This document shows positions 8,871 to 17,806 of a stretch of DNA of 42,145 bases, piece by piece (within the stretch, counting starts at the first letter, position 1; the number at the start of each line of letters is the position of its first letter). The DNA lies in the NCBI GenBank assembly GCA_041946755.1, contig JBHGBB010000005.1, forward strand, positions 1 to 42,145, in the 5' to 3' direction. Below the pieces are notes generated by a model, which searched no databases, had not been told where the DNA came from, and was given only the letters and a program-made list of their open reading frames with translations. Source of the stretch: JBHGBB01 sp041946755 (GTDB lineage: Bacteria; UBP4; UBA4092; JAOAEQ01). A program made the translations under genes and the position numbers.

Positions 8871-9434
8871 TTAAGGTAAAAGATTCTGAATAAATTCAGG
8901 CAGGCTATTTTTCACATCCTCCGATAGGATACCAAACGCGAATAATCCGTAAACAATAAATAAGACGACCAGGATAAATATCAAGAATTTAAACCATGCA
9001 CTCCGGGACAAACGGAGTAAACCTTTGCCAATGGAACGAAATGTTTGGACAATCATCTGGTCCGGTCGAGCGATTGAAACCTGATGATCTAATTTTTTTT
9101 CGAGTAAACCCAATGTTTCATTAATAAACAAATATGCGGTATTCCACTCGCTTTCCAATCTTTTCCGCGCTATATCACTTAATTGACTAACATAATCGGT
9201 CGATGCAACCCGGGAAATGATATCCATAATCATCTGCCCGATTTCTATTTCAAACTCTAAAACACTGAGTAATATTTCTTGTCGTTCAGCAATGCGATTT
9301 TTTAGGGTTAGAAAATCATCTGAAGACATTTGCGAAACTTCAGAATTCTCTTCAAAAATCCCATGAAATTTCATCCAATCTTCTAGTAAACCTTCTATTT
9401 CTGTTATTTGATTTCTAATGGTTTTTGCAGACAT
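8871..9434 (-). CDS. Unknown membrane-anchored protein near pilus genes
   Basis: 187 residues, not recognised. Residues 1-130 are predicted mostly helical and highly charged, with several acidic segments and no signal peptide (LLEDWMKFHGIFEENSEV, FEIEIGQMIMDIISRVA). Residues about 146-170 form one hydrophobic segment (FKFLIFILVVLFIVYGLFAFG) followed by a short 17-residue tail, so it is probably a tail-anchored inner-membrane protein with a cytoplasmic coiled domain. It lies 40 bp downstream of pilC and 92 bp upstream of dprA on the same strand, which suggests a link to pilus assembly or DNA uptake. A 12-bp palindrome (GATAACGTTATC, 9437-9448) sits just upstream of its ATG. Function is not inferred. 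Confidence 0.75.
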   Translation of the reverse strand: MSAKTIRNQITEIEGLLEDWMKFHGIFEENSEVSQMSSDDFLTLKNRIAERQEILLSVLEFEIEIGQMIMDIISRVASTDYVSQLSDIARKRLESEWNTAYLFINETLGLLEKKLDHQVSIARPDQMIVQTFRSIGKGLLRLSRSAWFKFLIFILVVLFIVYGLFAFGILSEDVKNSLPEFIQNLLP

Positions 9435-9474
9435 TTGATAACGTTATCTGACACTCTCTCCTGTAAAAAATACT

Positions 9475-10695
9475 TTATTTTGCTACAACATTCACCATAT
9501 TAAATACCGGTAGATACATAGCAATAACAATGCCACCGACAATAACACCCATGATTGCGATCATGATCGGTTCGAGCATTGAAGTTAATGCGGCAACTGC
9601 AGCATCAACTTGATCTTCATAGAATTCAGCGATTTTGTTCAACATATCCTCTAAGGCACCGGTTTTCTCCCCGACATCAATCATTCGAGTCACCATTGGT
9701 GGAAATACTCCGGTTTGTGCTAATGGTCCAGCTATGGTTTCTCCCTGTTGAATACTGTTTTTCGTTTTATTTACTGCACTTTCGATAATAACATTACCTG
9801 CGGTTTTCGCAACAATTTCCAATGCATTTAATATATTCACTCCGGAACGAACCAAGGTGCTTAAAGTTCTTGTAAATTTAGCTACCGCTACTTTCCGAAA
9901 AAGATCGCCAAAAATCGGCATATTAAGTTTGAAGGTATCGAATTGCCATCTGCCCTTAGGCGTATTAACATATCGTTTCAACGCATACCCTAATCCAACG
10001 AATACGATTAACCAAATATACCAGAATTTCCTTAACGCCCTACTAATAGAAACGATGATTTGGGTTGGGACAGGTAGTTGCGCATCAAAACTGCGATAGA
10101 TCGATTCAAACGTCGGAATAACTTTAACGAGAATAAATATGACAATCGCAATTGCAATAATAGATACTACCGCTGGATAAACTAACGCAGATTTAACCTT
10201 TCGTCGGATCGATCCTGATTTTTCAAGATATGCTGCAAGTTGATTCATAATACTATCAAGCATACCACTTGCTTCACCGGCTCGAACCATGCTTACATAT
10301 AACTGATCAAATATTTTTGGATGTTTTTCTAGCGCATTAGTAAAAGTACTTCCTGCTTCAACATCTTTTCGGACATCAACCACCGCTTTTCTAAGAATCG
10401 GATTCTCTAATTGTTCCCCGAGAACGTCTAAACTCTCAATCAGGGGTAACCCAGCGCTAACCATCGTTGCCAACTGACGACTGAATATAATCAGATCATC
10501 CAGCGATACATGCGTCCGTGCAAGACGAAATTTCTTTTTTCCAGAGGTCGGTTTTATCTGATCTTGACTGATTGCAGTTACAAGTAATCCCTGTGAACGC
10601 AACATCTTAACGAGTACATCTTGGCTTGGCGATTCTACAATACCATCAACTATTTTCCCTTGTGCATTTCGTGCAGTATATTTAAACGATGGCAT
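9475..10695 (-). CDS. pilC: Type IV pilus inner-membrane platform protein PilC
   Basis: 406-residue member of the PilC/GspF family, the inner-membrane platform on which the PilB and PilT motors act to assemble or remove pilins. The N-terminal MPSFKYTARNAQGKIVDGIVES is typical. Two homologous T2SSF domains follow (about 73-195 and 275-398) with the hallmark segments LATMVSAGLPLIESLDVL, VRAGEASGMLDSIM and the second-copy IDVGEKTGALEDML. Three hydrophobic segments lie around 175-195, 222-243 and 376-398. A strong AAGGAGGT precedes the ATG. It starts 33 bp after pilB, so the two form an operon. GspF of a type II secretion system cannot be excluded from this gene alone, but pilT at the left edge favours a pilus. 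Confidence 0.93.
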   Translation of the reverse strand: MPSFKYTARNAQGKIVDGIVESPSQDVLVKMLRSQGLLVTAISQDQIKPTSGKKKFRLARTHVSLDDLIIFSRQLATMVSAGLPLIESLDVLGEQLENPILRKAVVDVRKDVEAGSTFTNALEKHPKIFDQLYVSMVRAGEASGMLDSIMNQLAAYLEKSGSIRRKVKSALVYPAVVSIIAIAIVIFILVKVIPTFESIYRSFDAQLPVPTQIIVSISRALRKFWYIWLIVFVGLGYALKRYVNTPKGRWQFDTFKLNMPIFGDLFRKVAVAKFTRTLSTLVRSGVNILNALEIVAKTAGNVIIESAVNKTKNSIQQGETIAGPLAQTGVFPPMVTRMIDVGEKTGALEDMLNKIAEFYEDQVDAAVAALTSMLEPIMIAIMGVIVGGIVIAMYLPVFNMVNVVAK

Positions 10696-10728
10696 AATCT
10701 ACCTCCTTAAATATATTATTATTCCTTA

Positions 10729-12447
10729 TTATGAAAGCTCATCGGACAAGGTTACACTTAATACTTCTTCAACTGTTGTCGTTCCGTCCAGAACTTTTAA
10801 AATACCACTATCTCGTAATGTTCTAATCCCTTTTTCTTTAGCAATTCTCTTAATTAAAGAAACACTCGCTTTTTCAACGATTGCTTCTCTGATTTTTTCG
10901 CTTACCACGAGAATTTCATACAGAGCTAATCTACCACGATATCCGCTTTTATGGCAATAGTCACATCCTACTCCGCGATAAAATCTCAATGTCTCCGGGT
11001 CCCGATCGCCAATCCCTAAAGCATGAATGATTTCCGGTGTGGGTTTATATACCTCTTTACATCGTGGACAAATCTGACGAACTAGTCGCTGTGCGACCAC
11101 CATTAAAACCGATGCTGCAACCAAGAATGGTTCTACTCCCATATCGCTTAATCGAGTGATCGAACTTGGCGCATCGTTGGTATGCAAGGTACTCAGTACT
11201 AAATGGCCGGTCATAGCAGCTTTAATAGCAATTTCTGCGGTCTCCAAATCTCGAATCTCACCTACCAGAATGATGTCCGGGTCTTGTCGTAAAAATGAAC
11301 GTAGGGCTGCAGCGAAATTCAAGCCGATATCCTCTTTAACCTGAATTTGGTTTACTCCTTTTAATTGGTATTCGACCGGATCTTCAGCGGTCATAATATT
11401 TCGGGTTGGACTATTGATGGTGCTTAACGCCGAATATAAGGTAGTAGTTTTTCCACTTCCAGTTGGTCCGGTGACCAGAATCATACCATATGGTTTCCGA
11501 ATTACCTCCTGGAAGGTTTGCAGTGAATCTGCTTCGAACCCGAGTTTGGATAAATCCAACACCAATCCGCCCCGATCGAGAATACGCATAACAATCTTTT
11601 CCCCGAATATGGTTGGCAGACTTGATACTCGCATATCGACTACCCGATCGGAAACCCGCACTTTAAACCGTCCATCTTGTGGAAGACGACGTTCAGCAAT
11701 ATCAAGATCGGATAATATTTTGATTCTTGAGGTTATTGCCGGATGGAGTCGTTTCGGAGGTGGTGCTACTTCATGTAAAACACCATCGATTCGGTAGCGG
11801 ACGCGTAACGAATCTTCGTACGGTTCGATATGGATATCACTCGCTCGTTCTTTGATTGCTTCTTGCACCAGAACATTAACTAGTTTAACCACTGGTGCAT
11901 CTTCAGCCATATCTTTAATTTGGGCTAAATCGAGTTCTTTTTCATCAGAGACCAATTCGACATCGGTTTTTATTTCTTCGATATCTTTTAATGTTTCCTG
12001 AAGAACATCTTGTTTTCGATAATATTGTTCAATCGCACGATTGATTTCTGATTCATAGCTGATTAAGGGTATGATTTCATTTCCGGTCAATACCTTTAGT
12101 TCATCGAGAATATAGATATTTGCCGGATCGGATAAGGCTACCGTTAATTGATTTCCGGTTTTATCGACTGGAATGATTTTATATTTCCGGACGATATCTT
12201 CAGGTATCGTTTTAATTATTTGAGGATCAATTTCATAATGGGATAGCGTGATATAGGGAATGCCAAGTTGGCGCCCTAATGCCGCAGCAATAGTTTCTTC
12301 AGAAGCTAATCCCAGACCAATTAAAACATCTCCTAACCGTTTTCCTATTTTTTTCTGTTGTGCAAGTGCTTGCTGCAGCTGTTCTTGCGTTATTACCGAT
12401 TCTGCAACCAGCATTTCTCCGAGACGTTGACGATGAGTTATTGGCAT
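10729..12447 (-). CDS. pilB: Type IV pilus assembly ATPase PilB
   Basis: 572-residue extension ATPase of the PilB/GspE family. The N-terminal MshEN-type domain (about 1-140, starting RQRLGEMLVAESVITQEQLQ) is followed by the catalytic ATPase. Motifs are Walker A GPTGSGKT at 327-334, Asp box DPVEY 356-360, Walker B DPDIILVGEIRD 389-400 and His box around TGHLVLSTLHTND (413-425). A tetracysteine zinc site is present (C460, C463, C495, C498). The last two features separate it from PilT. MshEN domains are known in some relatives to bind cyclic di-GMP, which is only a possibility here. No clear Shine-Dalgarno is seen before ATG 12447. pilC follows 33 bp downstream. Confidence 0.94.
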   Translation of the reverse strand: MPITHRQRLGEMLVAESVITQEQLQQALAQQKKIGKRLGDVLIGLGLASEETIAAALGRQLGIPYITLSHYEIDPQIIKTIPEDIVRKYKIIPVDKTGNQLTVALSDPANIYILDELKVLTGNEIIPLISYESEINRAIEQYYRKQDVLQETLKDIEEIKTDVELVSDEKELDLAQIKDMAEDAPVVKLVNVLVQEAIKERASDIHIEPYEDSLRVRYRIDGVLHEVAPPPKRLHPAITSRIKILSDLDIAERRLPQDGRFKVRVSDRVVDMRVSSLPTIFGEKIVMRILDRGGLVLDLSKLGFEADSLQTFQEVIRKPYGMILVTGPTGSGKTTTLYSALSTINSPTRNIMTAEDPVEYQLKGVNQIQVKEDIGLNFAAALRSFLRQDPDIILVGEIRDLETAEIAIKAAMTGHLVLSTLHTNDAPSSITRLSDMGVEPFLVAASVLMVVAQRLVRQICPRCKEVYKPTPEIIHALGIGDRDPETLRFYRGVGCDYCHKSGYRGRLALYEILVVSEKIREAIVEKASVSLIKRIAKEKGIRTLRDSGILKVLDGTTTVEEVLSVTLSDELS

Positions 12448-12564
12448 AATTTTTAGATGGGAACTATTAAATTTTACATCCGCACTCCTTATATTTGGAG
12501 TTCGTAACTTAAAAAACCAGTATTTTCTTTGTTTTATTAATCTGCTCTGATAAATTATTTAACA

Positions 12565-13152
12565 TTAATTTTTACCATAAACCGAGGATTCAATCAAGTA
12601 TTTATATACTTTTTCAGGTAAATAATACCGAATTGGTCGATGCGTTTGAATCCGTTTCCTGATTTCAGTCGCAGAAATATGCACTGGTTCCATATTAATT
12701 AACCTTACCCGCGGGGTAAGGCGACTGTCCAATAAACTGAAATCAAATCCTTTCCGTGGGGCAACGAGAAACCGGCATAAATCAAGCAATTGTTCCGCAT
12801 CTTTCCAGGTAAAGAACTCGAGTAACGCATCTAAGCCGATAATAAAATTCAGTTCTGTTCCAGGTCCATATTTCTTTTGGAAAGCTTTAATGGTATCGAT
12901 CGTATACGATTTATCATTCCGGTTCAATTCGATATCCGAAACCTGAAACAATGGATTTCCGGCAATAGCCAATTTAACCATCTGCAACCGATGTTCTGCG
13001 GTAGCAATATCATGGTTCGCTTTATGTGGTGGTATCGCTGCCGGGACAAAAACCACCTGGTCGAGTTTAAATTGCGATAGACTCTCCTGTGCAATAATTA
13101 AATGCCCAATATGTATCGGATTAAATGTTCCCCCGAAAATACCTAAACGCAT
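12565..13152 (-). CDS. nadD: Nicotinate-nucleotide adenylyltransferase
   Basis: 195-residue NadD that joins nicotinate mononucleotide and ATP to make deamido-NAD in NAD synthesis. The nucleotidyltransferase signature GGTFNPIHIGHL is at residues 8-19 and the second signature ISATEIRKRI is near 159-168. VFVPAAIPPHK and FIIGLDALLEF are also typical. It sits 82 bp downstream of proA on the same strand, an arrangement seen in many bacteria. The spacer before the ATG is made of heptanucleotide repeats, and a purine-rich AAAGAGAA serves as the only plausible ribosome-binding site. Confidence 0.94.
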   Translation of the reverse strand: MRLGIFGGTFNPIHIGHLIIAQESLSQFKLDQVVFVPAAIPPHKANHDIATAEHRLQMVKLAIAGNPLFQVSDIELNRNDKSYTIDTIKAFQKKYGPGTELNFIIGLDALLEFFTWKDAEQLLDLCRFLVAPRKGFDFSLLDSRLTPRVRLINMEPVHISATEIRKRIQTHRPIRYYLPEKVYKYLIESSVYGKN

Positions 13153-13160
13153 TTCTCTTT

Positions 13161-13188
13161 CGGATTTCGGATTGCAGATTGCGGAATT
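13161..13188. repeat. Heptanucleotide tandem repeat, four degenerate copies
   Basis: Adjacent 7-mers CGGATTT, CGGATTG, CAGATTG and CGGAATT occupy the proA-nadD spacer right before the nadD start codon. On the minus strand this is the same CGAAATC-like family found after pilT. The rest of the spacer (13189-13234) is also low-complexity, with two ATCATCAAT(C/T) copies. Confidence 0.7.
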
Positions 13189-13234
13189 AAACTTTAAACT
13201 CCGAAATCATCTATCATCAATCCGCTATCATCAA

Positions 13235-14491
13235 TTAAGTCCTTACCTGTCCTTCACCGAAAACAATGAATTTGGTACAAGTTAGTTCTTCTAAACCCAT
13301 TGGACCACGGGCATGAAGTTTATCAGTACTAATTCCAATCTCAGCACCGAGGCCGAATTCTAATCCATCATTAAACCGGGTTGAAGCATTAACCAATACC
13401 GCTGAAGAATCCACTTCACGAATGAACCGATGTGCGGATTGATAATCTTGAGTAATAATCGCATCGGAATGTTTCGATCCATATTTGGTAATAAACGCAA
13501 TGGCAGTATCCATATCTTTAACGATTTTTACCGATAGAATTAAATCATTATATTCGGTATACCAATCCTCTTCGGTCGCTGGTTTTGCTTTTGGATAAAG
13601 CTTGCATACTTGAGGACAGCCACGGATCTCGACTCCGGCAGCAACCAACCGATCCAGCATTTTCGGTAAAAACTTGCCTGCAATATCCTGATGTACAAGC
13701 AGATTTTCGATTGCATTACATACTGCCGGACGTTGGACTTTGGCATTAAATGTTATCTCTTCCGCCATATCCAAATCGGCAGCAATATCTACATATATTG
13801 CACATACTCCTTTATAATGCTTGATAACCGGAATAGTCGATTGTTCTACTACCGCCCGAATTAAAGTCTCGCCGCCGCGGGGAATGATTACATCGATATA
13901 CTGGTCTAATTTTAATAGTTCTGCTACTGCTTGTCGGTCAGTAGTATCGATAAAAGAAATAGCCGATTTCGGAACCTGATTTTTCTCACATATTTCTTGC
14001 ATTATTTCTATTAATACTCGGTTCGAATTGATTGATTCCGACCCACCGCGCAGAATTACTGCATTTCCGGATTTTAAACATAATCCTGCTGCATCTACGG
14101 TTACATTTGGTCGCGATTCGTAAATAATTCCAATCACTCCCAACGGTACTCGCATCCGACCGACCATTAACCCGTTCGGCCTTTTCCACATTTTGACGAT
14201 CTCACCCACCGGATCCGGAAGGTTGACTATTTCTCGAACTCCATCAGCCATCGATTTAATCCGAGCTGGGGTGAGGGTTAACCGGTCAATCATAGCTTTC
14301 GAAATACCATTGGATTTCGCTGTCCTAACATCCTGTTCATTCGCTGCAATAATCCGGGATTGTTGTGTTTCTAGCGCAGCCGCAATATCAGTCAATATCC
14401 GATTTTTTACGGTAGTCGATATTATTGCTATTTGCCTAGAGGCAATTTGAGTTTGTTTAGCTAATTCATGGATTTTGTCTTTTAATTCCAT
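13235..14491 (-). CDS. proA: Glutamate-5-semialdehyde dehydrogenase (gamma-glutamyl phosphate reductase)
   Basis: 418-residue ProA, the NADPH-dependent second step of proline synthesis from glutamate. Visible are VPLGVIGIIYESRPNVTVDA (115-134), the glycine-rich SGNAVILRGGSES (141-153), IPRGGETLIR (203-212), the catalytic cysteine C258 in RPAVCNAIE, and the C-terminal GLGAEIGISTDKLHARGPMGLEELT. The length is standard. No proB is present next to it in the window. No Shine-Dalgarno is visible before ATG 14491. The gene is divergent from the ADP-ribosylglycohydrolase gene. Confidence 0.95.
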   Translation of the reverse strand: MELKDKIHELAKQTQIASRQIAIISTTVKNRILTDIAAALETQQSRIIAANEQDVRTAKSNGISKAMIDRLTLTPARIKSMADGVREIVNLPDPVGEIVKMWKRPNGLMVGRMRVPLGVIGIIYESRPNVTVDAAGLCLKSGNAVILRGGSESINSNRVLIEIMQEICEKNQVPKSAISFIDTTDRQAVAELLKLDQYIDVIIPRGGETLIRAVVEQSTIPVIKHYKGVCAIYVDIAADLDMAEEITFNAKVQRPAVCNAIENLLVHQDIAGKFLPKMLDRLVAAGVEIRGCPQVCKLYPKAKPATEEDWYTEYNDLILSVKIVKDMDTAIAFITKYGSKHSDAIITQDYQSAHRFIREVDSSAVLVNASTRFNDGLEFGLGAEIGISTDKLHARGPMGLEELTCTKFIVFGEGQVRT

Positions 14492-14728
14492 AGTATGAAC
14501 AATTTAAATAACTTCAATGGTTCTTAATGTTTCTATTATTTTGACCTTGATAATGGAATCGATTTTTGCATTAGTATAGTCGTTTCCGCCCAGAATTGCA
14601 ACAAAAATCGTGTTTATATCTACCCTCTTCTATTAAAATTTTCTCTCTATTTCGTTAAGTTATAGAATAATTTGCCTATTTCAAGTATTGAGTCGTATAA
14701 TGAAATAAATGACTAAAAGGAGTAAACC
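14492..14728. other. Divergent intergenic region
   Basis: 237 bp between proA (-) and the ADP-ribosylglycohydrolase gene (+). It is AT-rich and must hold promoters for both directions. I see TATAGT (14575-14580) and isolated TTGACC/TTGATA hexamers on the plus strand, but not at convincing spacing. An AAAAGGAG ribosome-binding site (14715-14722) serves the rightward gene. No small ORF, tRNA or hairpin stands out. Confidence 0.5.
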
Positions 14729-16060
14729 ATGAAAAAAGAATTAACCACTTTACAACAGATTCGAGCTAAACTTAACGATTTCGATAGCTGGTATCGATAC
14801 AAAAATGAACTTGGGGCGGAAATGCTGCCGGTAGAACAATTAGCATTGCAGTCTCTCGATCGTATCTTGAAGAAGACCCGGAAATTGAAAGATAATCCTG
14901 TCCTGGCTGCTCAAGAACCGATAGCGTTAAATCAAATCAGAAAATTACGGCCAGATGGACCAAGAAAAATGGAGTTAAAACTGACTGAAACAGAGGTATC
15001 TAATAAAGTTCTTGGTGGATGGCTTGGACGTTGTGCTGGTTGCGTTCTCGGTATCCCAGTAGAAGGAATGGATAAATCTCAAATTATCAAATTCACCGAT
15101 TTTATCGGGCAACCGTATCCAATAGACGATTTCTTTATCTCGATTCCGCATCAGCATCATCAACACCTGCATTATAATGTTACTCCGAAAAACAAATTCG
15201 CTCGGGATTTGATTGAATATGTTGGTGCGGATGATGATCTCGCATATCTAATTATCAATCTCGTGATTATCGAAACCTACGGGCAGAAGTTCACATGCAA
15301 AGATGTAGGAAAAGAATGGGTAGAACGGTTACCGATAGCTTGCACGGCAGAAGATGTCGCGATAAAGAATATGAAAAAAGGTATACTTCCTCAGAAATCC
15401 GCGCGGATTGATAATCCTTATGCGGAATGGATCGGTGCTGATATCCGGTCGGATATGTGGGGCTATGTAGCACCAGGATTACCGGAACTAGCGGCTGAAT
15501 TCGCATATCGGGATGCCAGTGTTTCCCATATTAAAAACGGAACGTATGGCGAAATGTTTTTTAGTGCGCTAATCGCTGCAGCATTTGCTGAATCCGATAT
15601 CCGGAAACTCATTGCAATTGGATTATCTGAAATTCCAAAACAATGTCGATTGGCTGAAGCAATCAACCTTACTATCAAGTGGTATGAAGAATCAAATCAC
15701 GATTGGGAAAAAACCTGGCAACAAATTGATGACCGCTATGGATATATGCATATGGCTGATACTATCCAGAACGCTTGTTTTACTATTCTCGGTCTATTGT
15801 ATGGAAATTATGATTTCACCAAAACTATCGCATATACGGTTATGGCAGGAGACGATACCGATTGTACGGGAGCGACTGCCGGCTCGATTCTCGGAGTCAT
15901 CCTTGGTGCGAACCAGATTCCGGATAAATGGTATAGCCGGTTTAATGATCGAATCGTCAGTTACGTTCGTGGAATGGAAGATAATAAAATCTCTGAGCTG
16001 GCAAAACGAACGTTAGCAATTTCCACTAGGATCAGCAAGAAATATCAATCAATAAAATAA
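14729..16060 (+). CDS. ADP-ribosylglycohydrolase family protein
   Basis: 443 residues. The core (about 88-430) belongs to the ARH/DraG family, which uses two metal ions to remove ADP-ribose from proteins or small molecules. Motifs are GGWLGRCAGCVLGIPVEG (96-113), the acidic GADDDLAYLI (166-175) and the C-terminal metal motif GDDTDCTGATAGSILG (373-388). The first ~85 residues (LNDFDSWYRYKNELGAEM, LDRILKKTRKL) are an extra helical extension. Start ATG 14729 is supported by AAAAGGAG seven bases upstream. No ADP-ribosyltransferase is recognisable nearby, so the substrate is unknown. Some members act on other ribosyl compounds. It appears monocistronic. Confidence 0.85.
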   Translation: MKKELTTLQQIRAKLNDFDSWYRYKNELGAEMLPVEQLALQSLDRILKKTRKLKDNPVLAAQEPIALNQIRKLRPDGPRKMELKLTETEVSNKVLGGWLGRCAGCVLGIPVEGMDKSQIIKFTDFIGQPYPIDDFFISIPHQHHQHLHYNVTPKNKFARDLIEYVGADDDLAYLIINLVIIETYGQKFTCKDVGKEWVERLPIACTAEDVAIKNMKKGILPQKSARIDNPYAEWIGADIRSDMWGYVAPGLPELAAEFAYRDASVSHIKNGTYGEMFFSALIAAAFAESDIRKLIAIGLSEIPKQCRLAEAINLTIKWYEESNHDWEKTWQQIDDRYGYMHMADTIQNACFTILGLLYGNYDFTKTIAYTVMAGDDTDCTGATAGSILGVILGANQIPDKWYSRFNDRIVSYVRGMEDNKISELAKRTLAISTRISKKYQSIK

Positions 16061-16456
16061 ATATCACTATTGTGTATATTATAAACAGGATATAGTAAAT
16101 ATATATTTAGTACTTAATTCATTACTTATCAATCTACAAAGGCTATATTGAAACTAAAAGGAACATTAAGTATTTAAATATCGTCTAAAATATCAGAATA
16201 GCGATTCCTAATTCTTCCTCTTAATTTATTCTTTTTTTTCTTGACAAGGGTATCTAAACAGCATTATACTTAATATACTAAACTATTAATTTAATTAATT
16301 ATTTATACTATTAATAACATCGAGTCGCCTTATATAGACGATATAACTGAAACATTAAATTTCCTAATAGAAAATTTGATTTTTACGTTGAATCGCTAAT
16401 ATACTAGTTAATTGAATATTAATGAGCTAAGATTAAAGTTATCGGAGGTAGTAATT
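16061..16456. other. Long intergenic region with promoter and ~180-nt leader
   Basis: About 400 bp of very AT-rich sequence. It contains a near-consensus promoter (16241-16270) and then roughly 180 bases of leader before the tolC-like start codon. A weak interrupted inverted repeat (ATCG-GTC ... GAC-GAT around 16319-16342) is present. I see no clear terminator after the upstream gene and no credible ORF. Confidence 0.5.
16241..16270 (+). promoter_or_regulatory. Sigma-70 type promoter for the efflux operon
   Basis: TTGACA (16241-16246) and TATACT (16265-16270) are separated by 18 bp. They are preceded by a T-rich stretch, and this is the only good promoter upstream of the tolC-macA-macB genes. 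It implies a leader of roughly 180 nt. Confidence 0.7.
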
Positions 16457-17779
16457 ATGAAACGTCATTTTACCACACTAAATATTTGTTTCCTTCTGGT
16501 ATTCCTTCTATCTATTTCCAGTTTTGCTATTGAATCAGATAACCGGACACTGCAAGCTGATATAGCAGTTGATACTTCAACCACTTCAGTTCTACCGGTA
16601 AAGCTAACCTTATCTAACTGTATTGCTATTACCATTGCTCATCATCCAACCTTGATCAGTTCACGGGAGCAAATCAATATCGCGAAATCACAGAAACGAC
16701 AGGCATTATCATCTTTTTACCCGCAAGTTAATATTAGTTCCAATTATAAAGGGAGTAAGGCTGAAGATGAAGAATCAACTAAATCGTTAGCCGCTACTGG
16801 TTCGGTATCGCAACTTATCTATGATTTCGGGGTAACACCAGCTAATATTCGCGAAGCAGATGAAAATATTAATATCGAAATGCAAAACTACTATTCGACT
16901 GAACTAACCATACTGCTTAATGTTAAAACTGCCTATTATACCGTACTCCAGAATCAAGAAGCTGTAGCTATCGCTCAAGAAACGCTCGATAATGCGAAAT
17001 TACATCTGAAACTTGCTGAACGGTCGTATACCATTGGAATTGTAGCTAAACTCGATGTGGCTAAAGCACAGGTTGAAGTTGCCAATGCCGAATTATCGTT
17101 AGTTTCAGCGAAAAATGAATATCTGGTCTCGATTCGCAGCTTAAATAATGCGATGGGATTGGAAGCCAATACCTATGAAAATATAGAATTACCGGAAACA
17201 TCCTATTCTTCGGTTAGTACCGAGTTATCCCAATTAATCTTAATCGCATTACGTGACCGGCCTGATGTTCGCATTTTTAAAAATGAACGCGAGCAGTTAA
17301 AAGCCGGGCTCTTGGTAGCAGAACGCGGTCATTTCCCGACCATTTCCGCTTCCGGCAATTATAGTGAATCCGGAAATACTACTCCGTTAAATTATTCTTG
17401 GTCTGGTACTCTGGGATTAAGTTTCTCATTATTCAACGGATTTAATACTGAAGCGCAAATCCAGCAAAGTAAAGCGAAACTACGGAATCTGGATGCGCTG
17501 GAGCAAAAAATGGTTCAAGATGTCCAGCTTGATGTAACTACCAATTATTTGAATGTGAAAAGCGGTGAAGAGAAAATCAAATCCGCGCAAACTCTCGTTG
17601 ACCAGGCGAAAGAATCACCGCAACTGGCTACTGGTAGATACCAGAATGGATTAGGCTCATTTTTAGATTTAAGTGACGCGCAGGTATCATATAGCAACGC
17701 GCGAATTAGTTTATCGCAATCAATTTATGCGTATCAAATCAATTTAGCCCAACTCCAAAAATCGATTGGGCAGAAGTAA
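16457..17779 (+). CDS. TolC-family outer-membrane efflux channel
   Basis: 440-residue outer-membrane factor that would form the exit duct of a tripartite pump. ATG 16457 is chosen because GGAGG (16444-16448) lies eight bases upstream. An in-frame upstream TTG (16412) would add 15 residues ahead of the signal peptide. Residues 1-23 are a signal peptide (ICFLLVFLLSISSFA). Two OEP repeats follow: the first has ALSSFYPQVNISSNYKG and the helical YTIGIVAKLDVAKAQVEVANAELSLVSAKNEY, and the second has AERGHFPTISASGNYSESG and YQNGLGSFLDLSDAQVSYSNARI. This is the usual internal duplication. It lies 27 bp before the macA-like gene, so it belongs to one operon with the adaptor and ABC genes. Confidence 0.92.
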   Translation: MKRHFTTLNICFLLVFLLSISSFAIESDNRTLQADIAVDTSTTSVLPVKLTLSNCIAITIAHHPTLISSREQINIAKSQKRQALSSFYPQVNISSNYKGSKAEDEESTKSLAATGSVSQLIYDFGVTPANIREADENINIEMQNYYSTELTILLNVKTAYYTVLQNQEAVAIAQETLDNAKLHLKLAERSYTIGIVAKLDVAKAQVEVANAELSLVSAKNEYLVSIRSLNNAMGLEANTYENIELPETSYSSVSTELSQLILIALRDRPDVRIFKNEREQLKAGLLVAERGHFPTISASGNYSESGNTTPLNYSWSGTLGLSFSLFNGFNTEAQIQQSKAKLRNLDALEQKMVQDVQLDVTTNYLNVKSGEEKIKSAQTLVDQAKESPQLATGRYQNGLGSFLDLSDAQVSYSNARISLSQSIYAYQINLAQLQKSIGQK

Positions 17780-17806
17780 TTATACTCGATAAAGGGGATA
17801 TAGTTT

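Noticed and set aside
14541..14580. Promoter in front of the ADP-ribosylglycohydrolase gene
   Set aside because: TTGACC and TTGATA are 28 and 22 bp from TATAGT, outside the accepted spacing.
16412..16456. Upstream start of the TolC-like gene
   Set aside because: It would add residues ahead of a clean signal peptide; ATG 16457 has GGAGG at eight bases.
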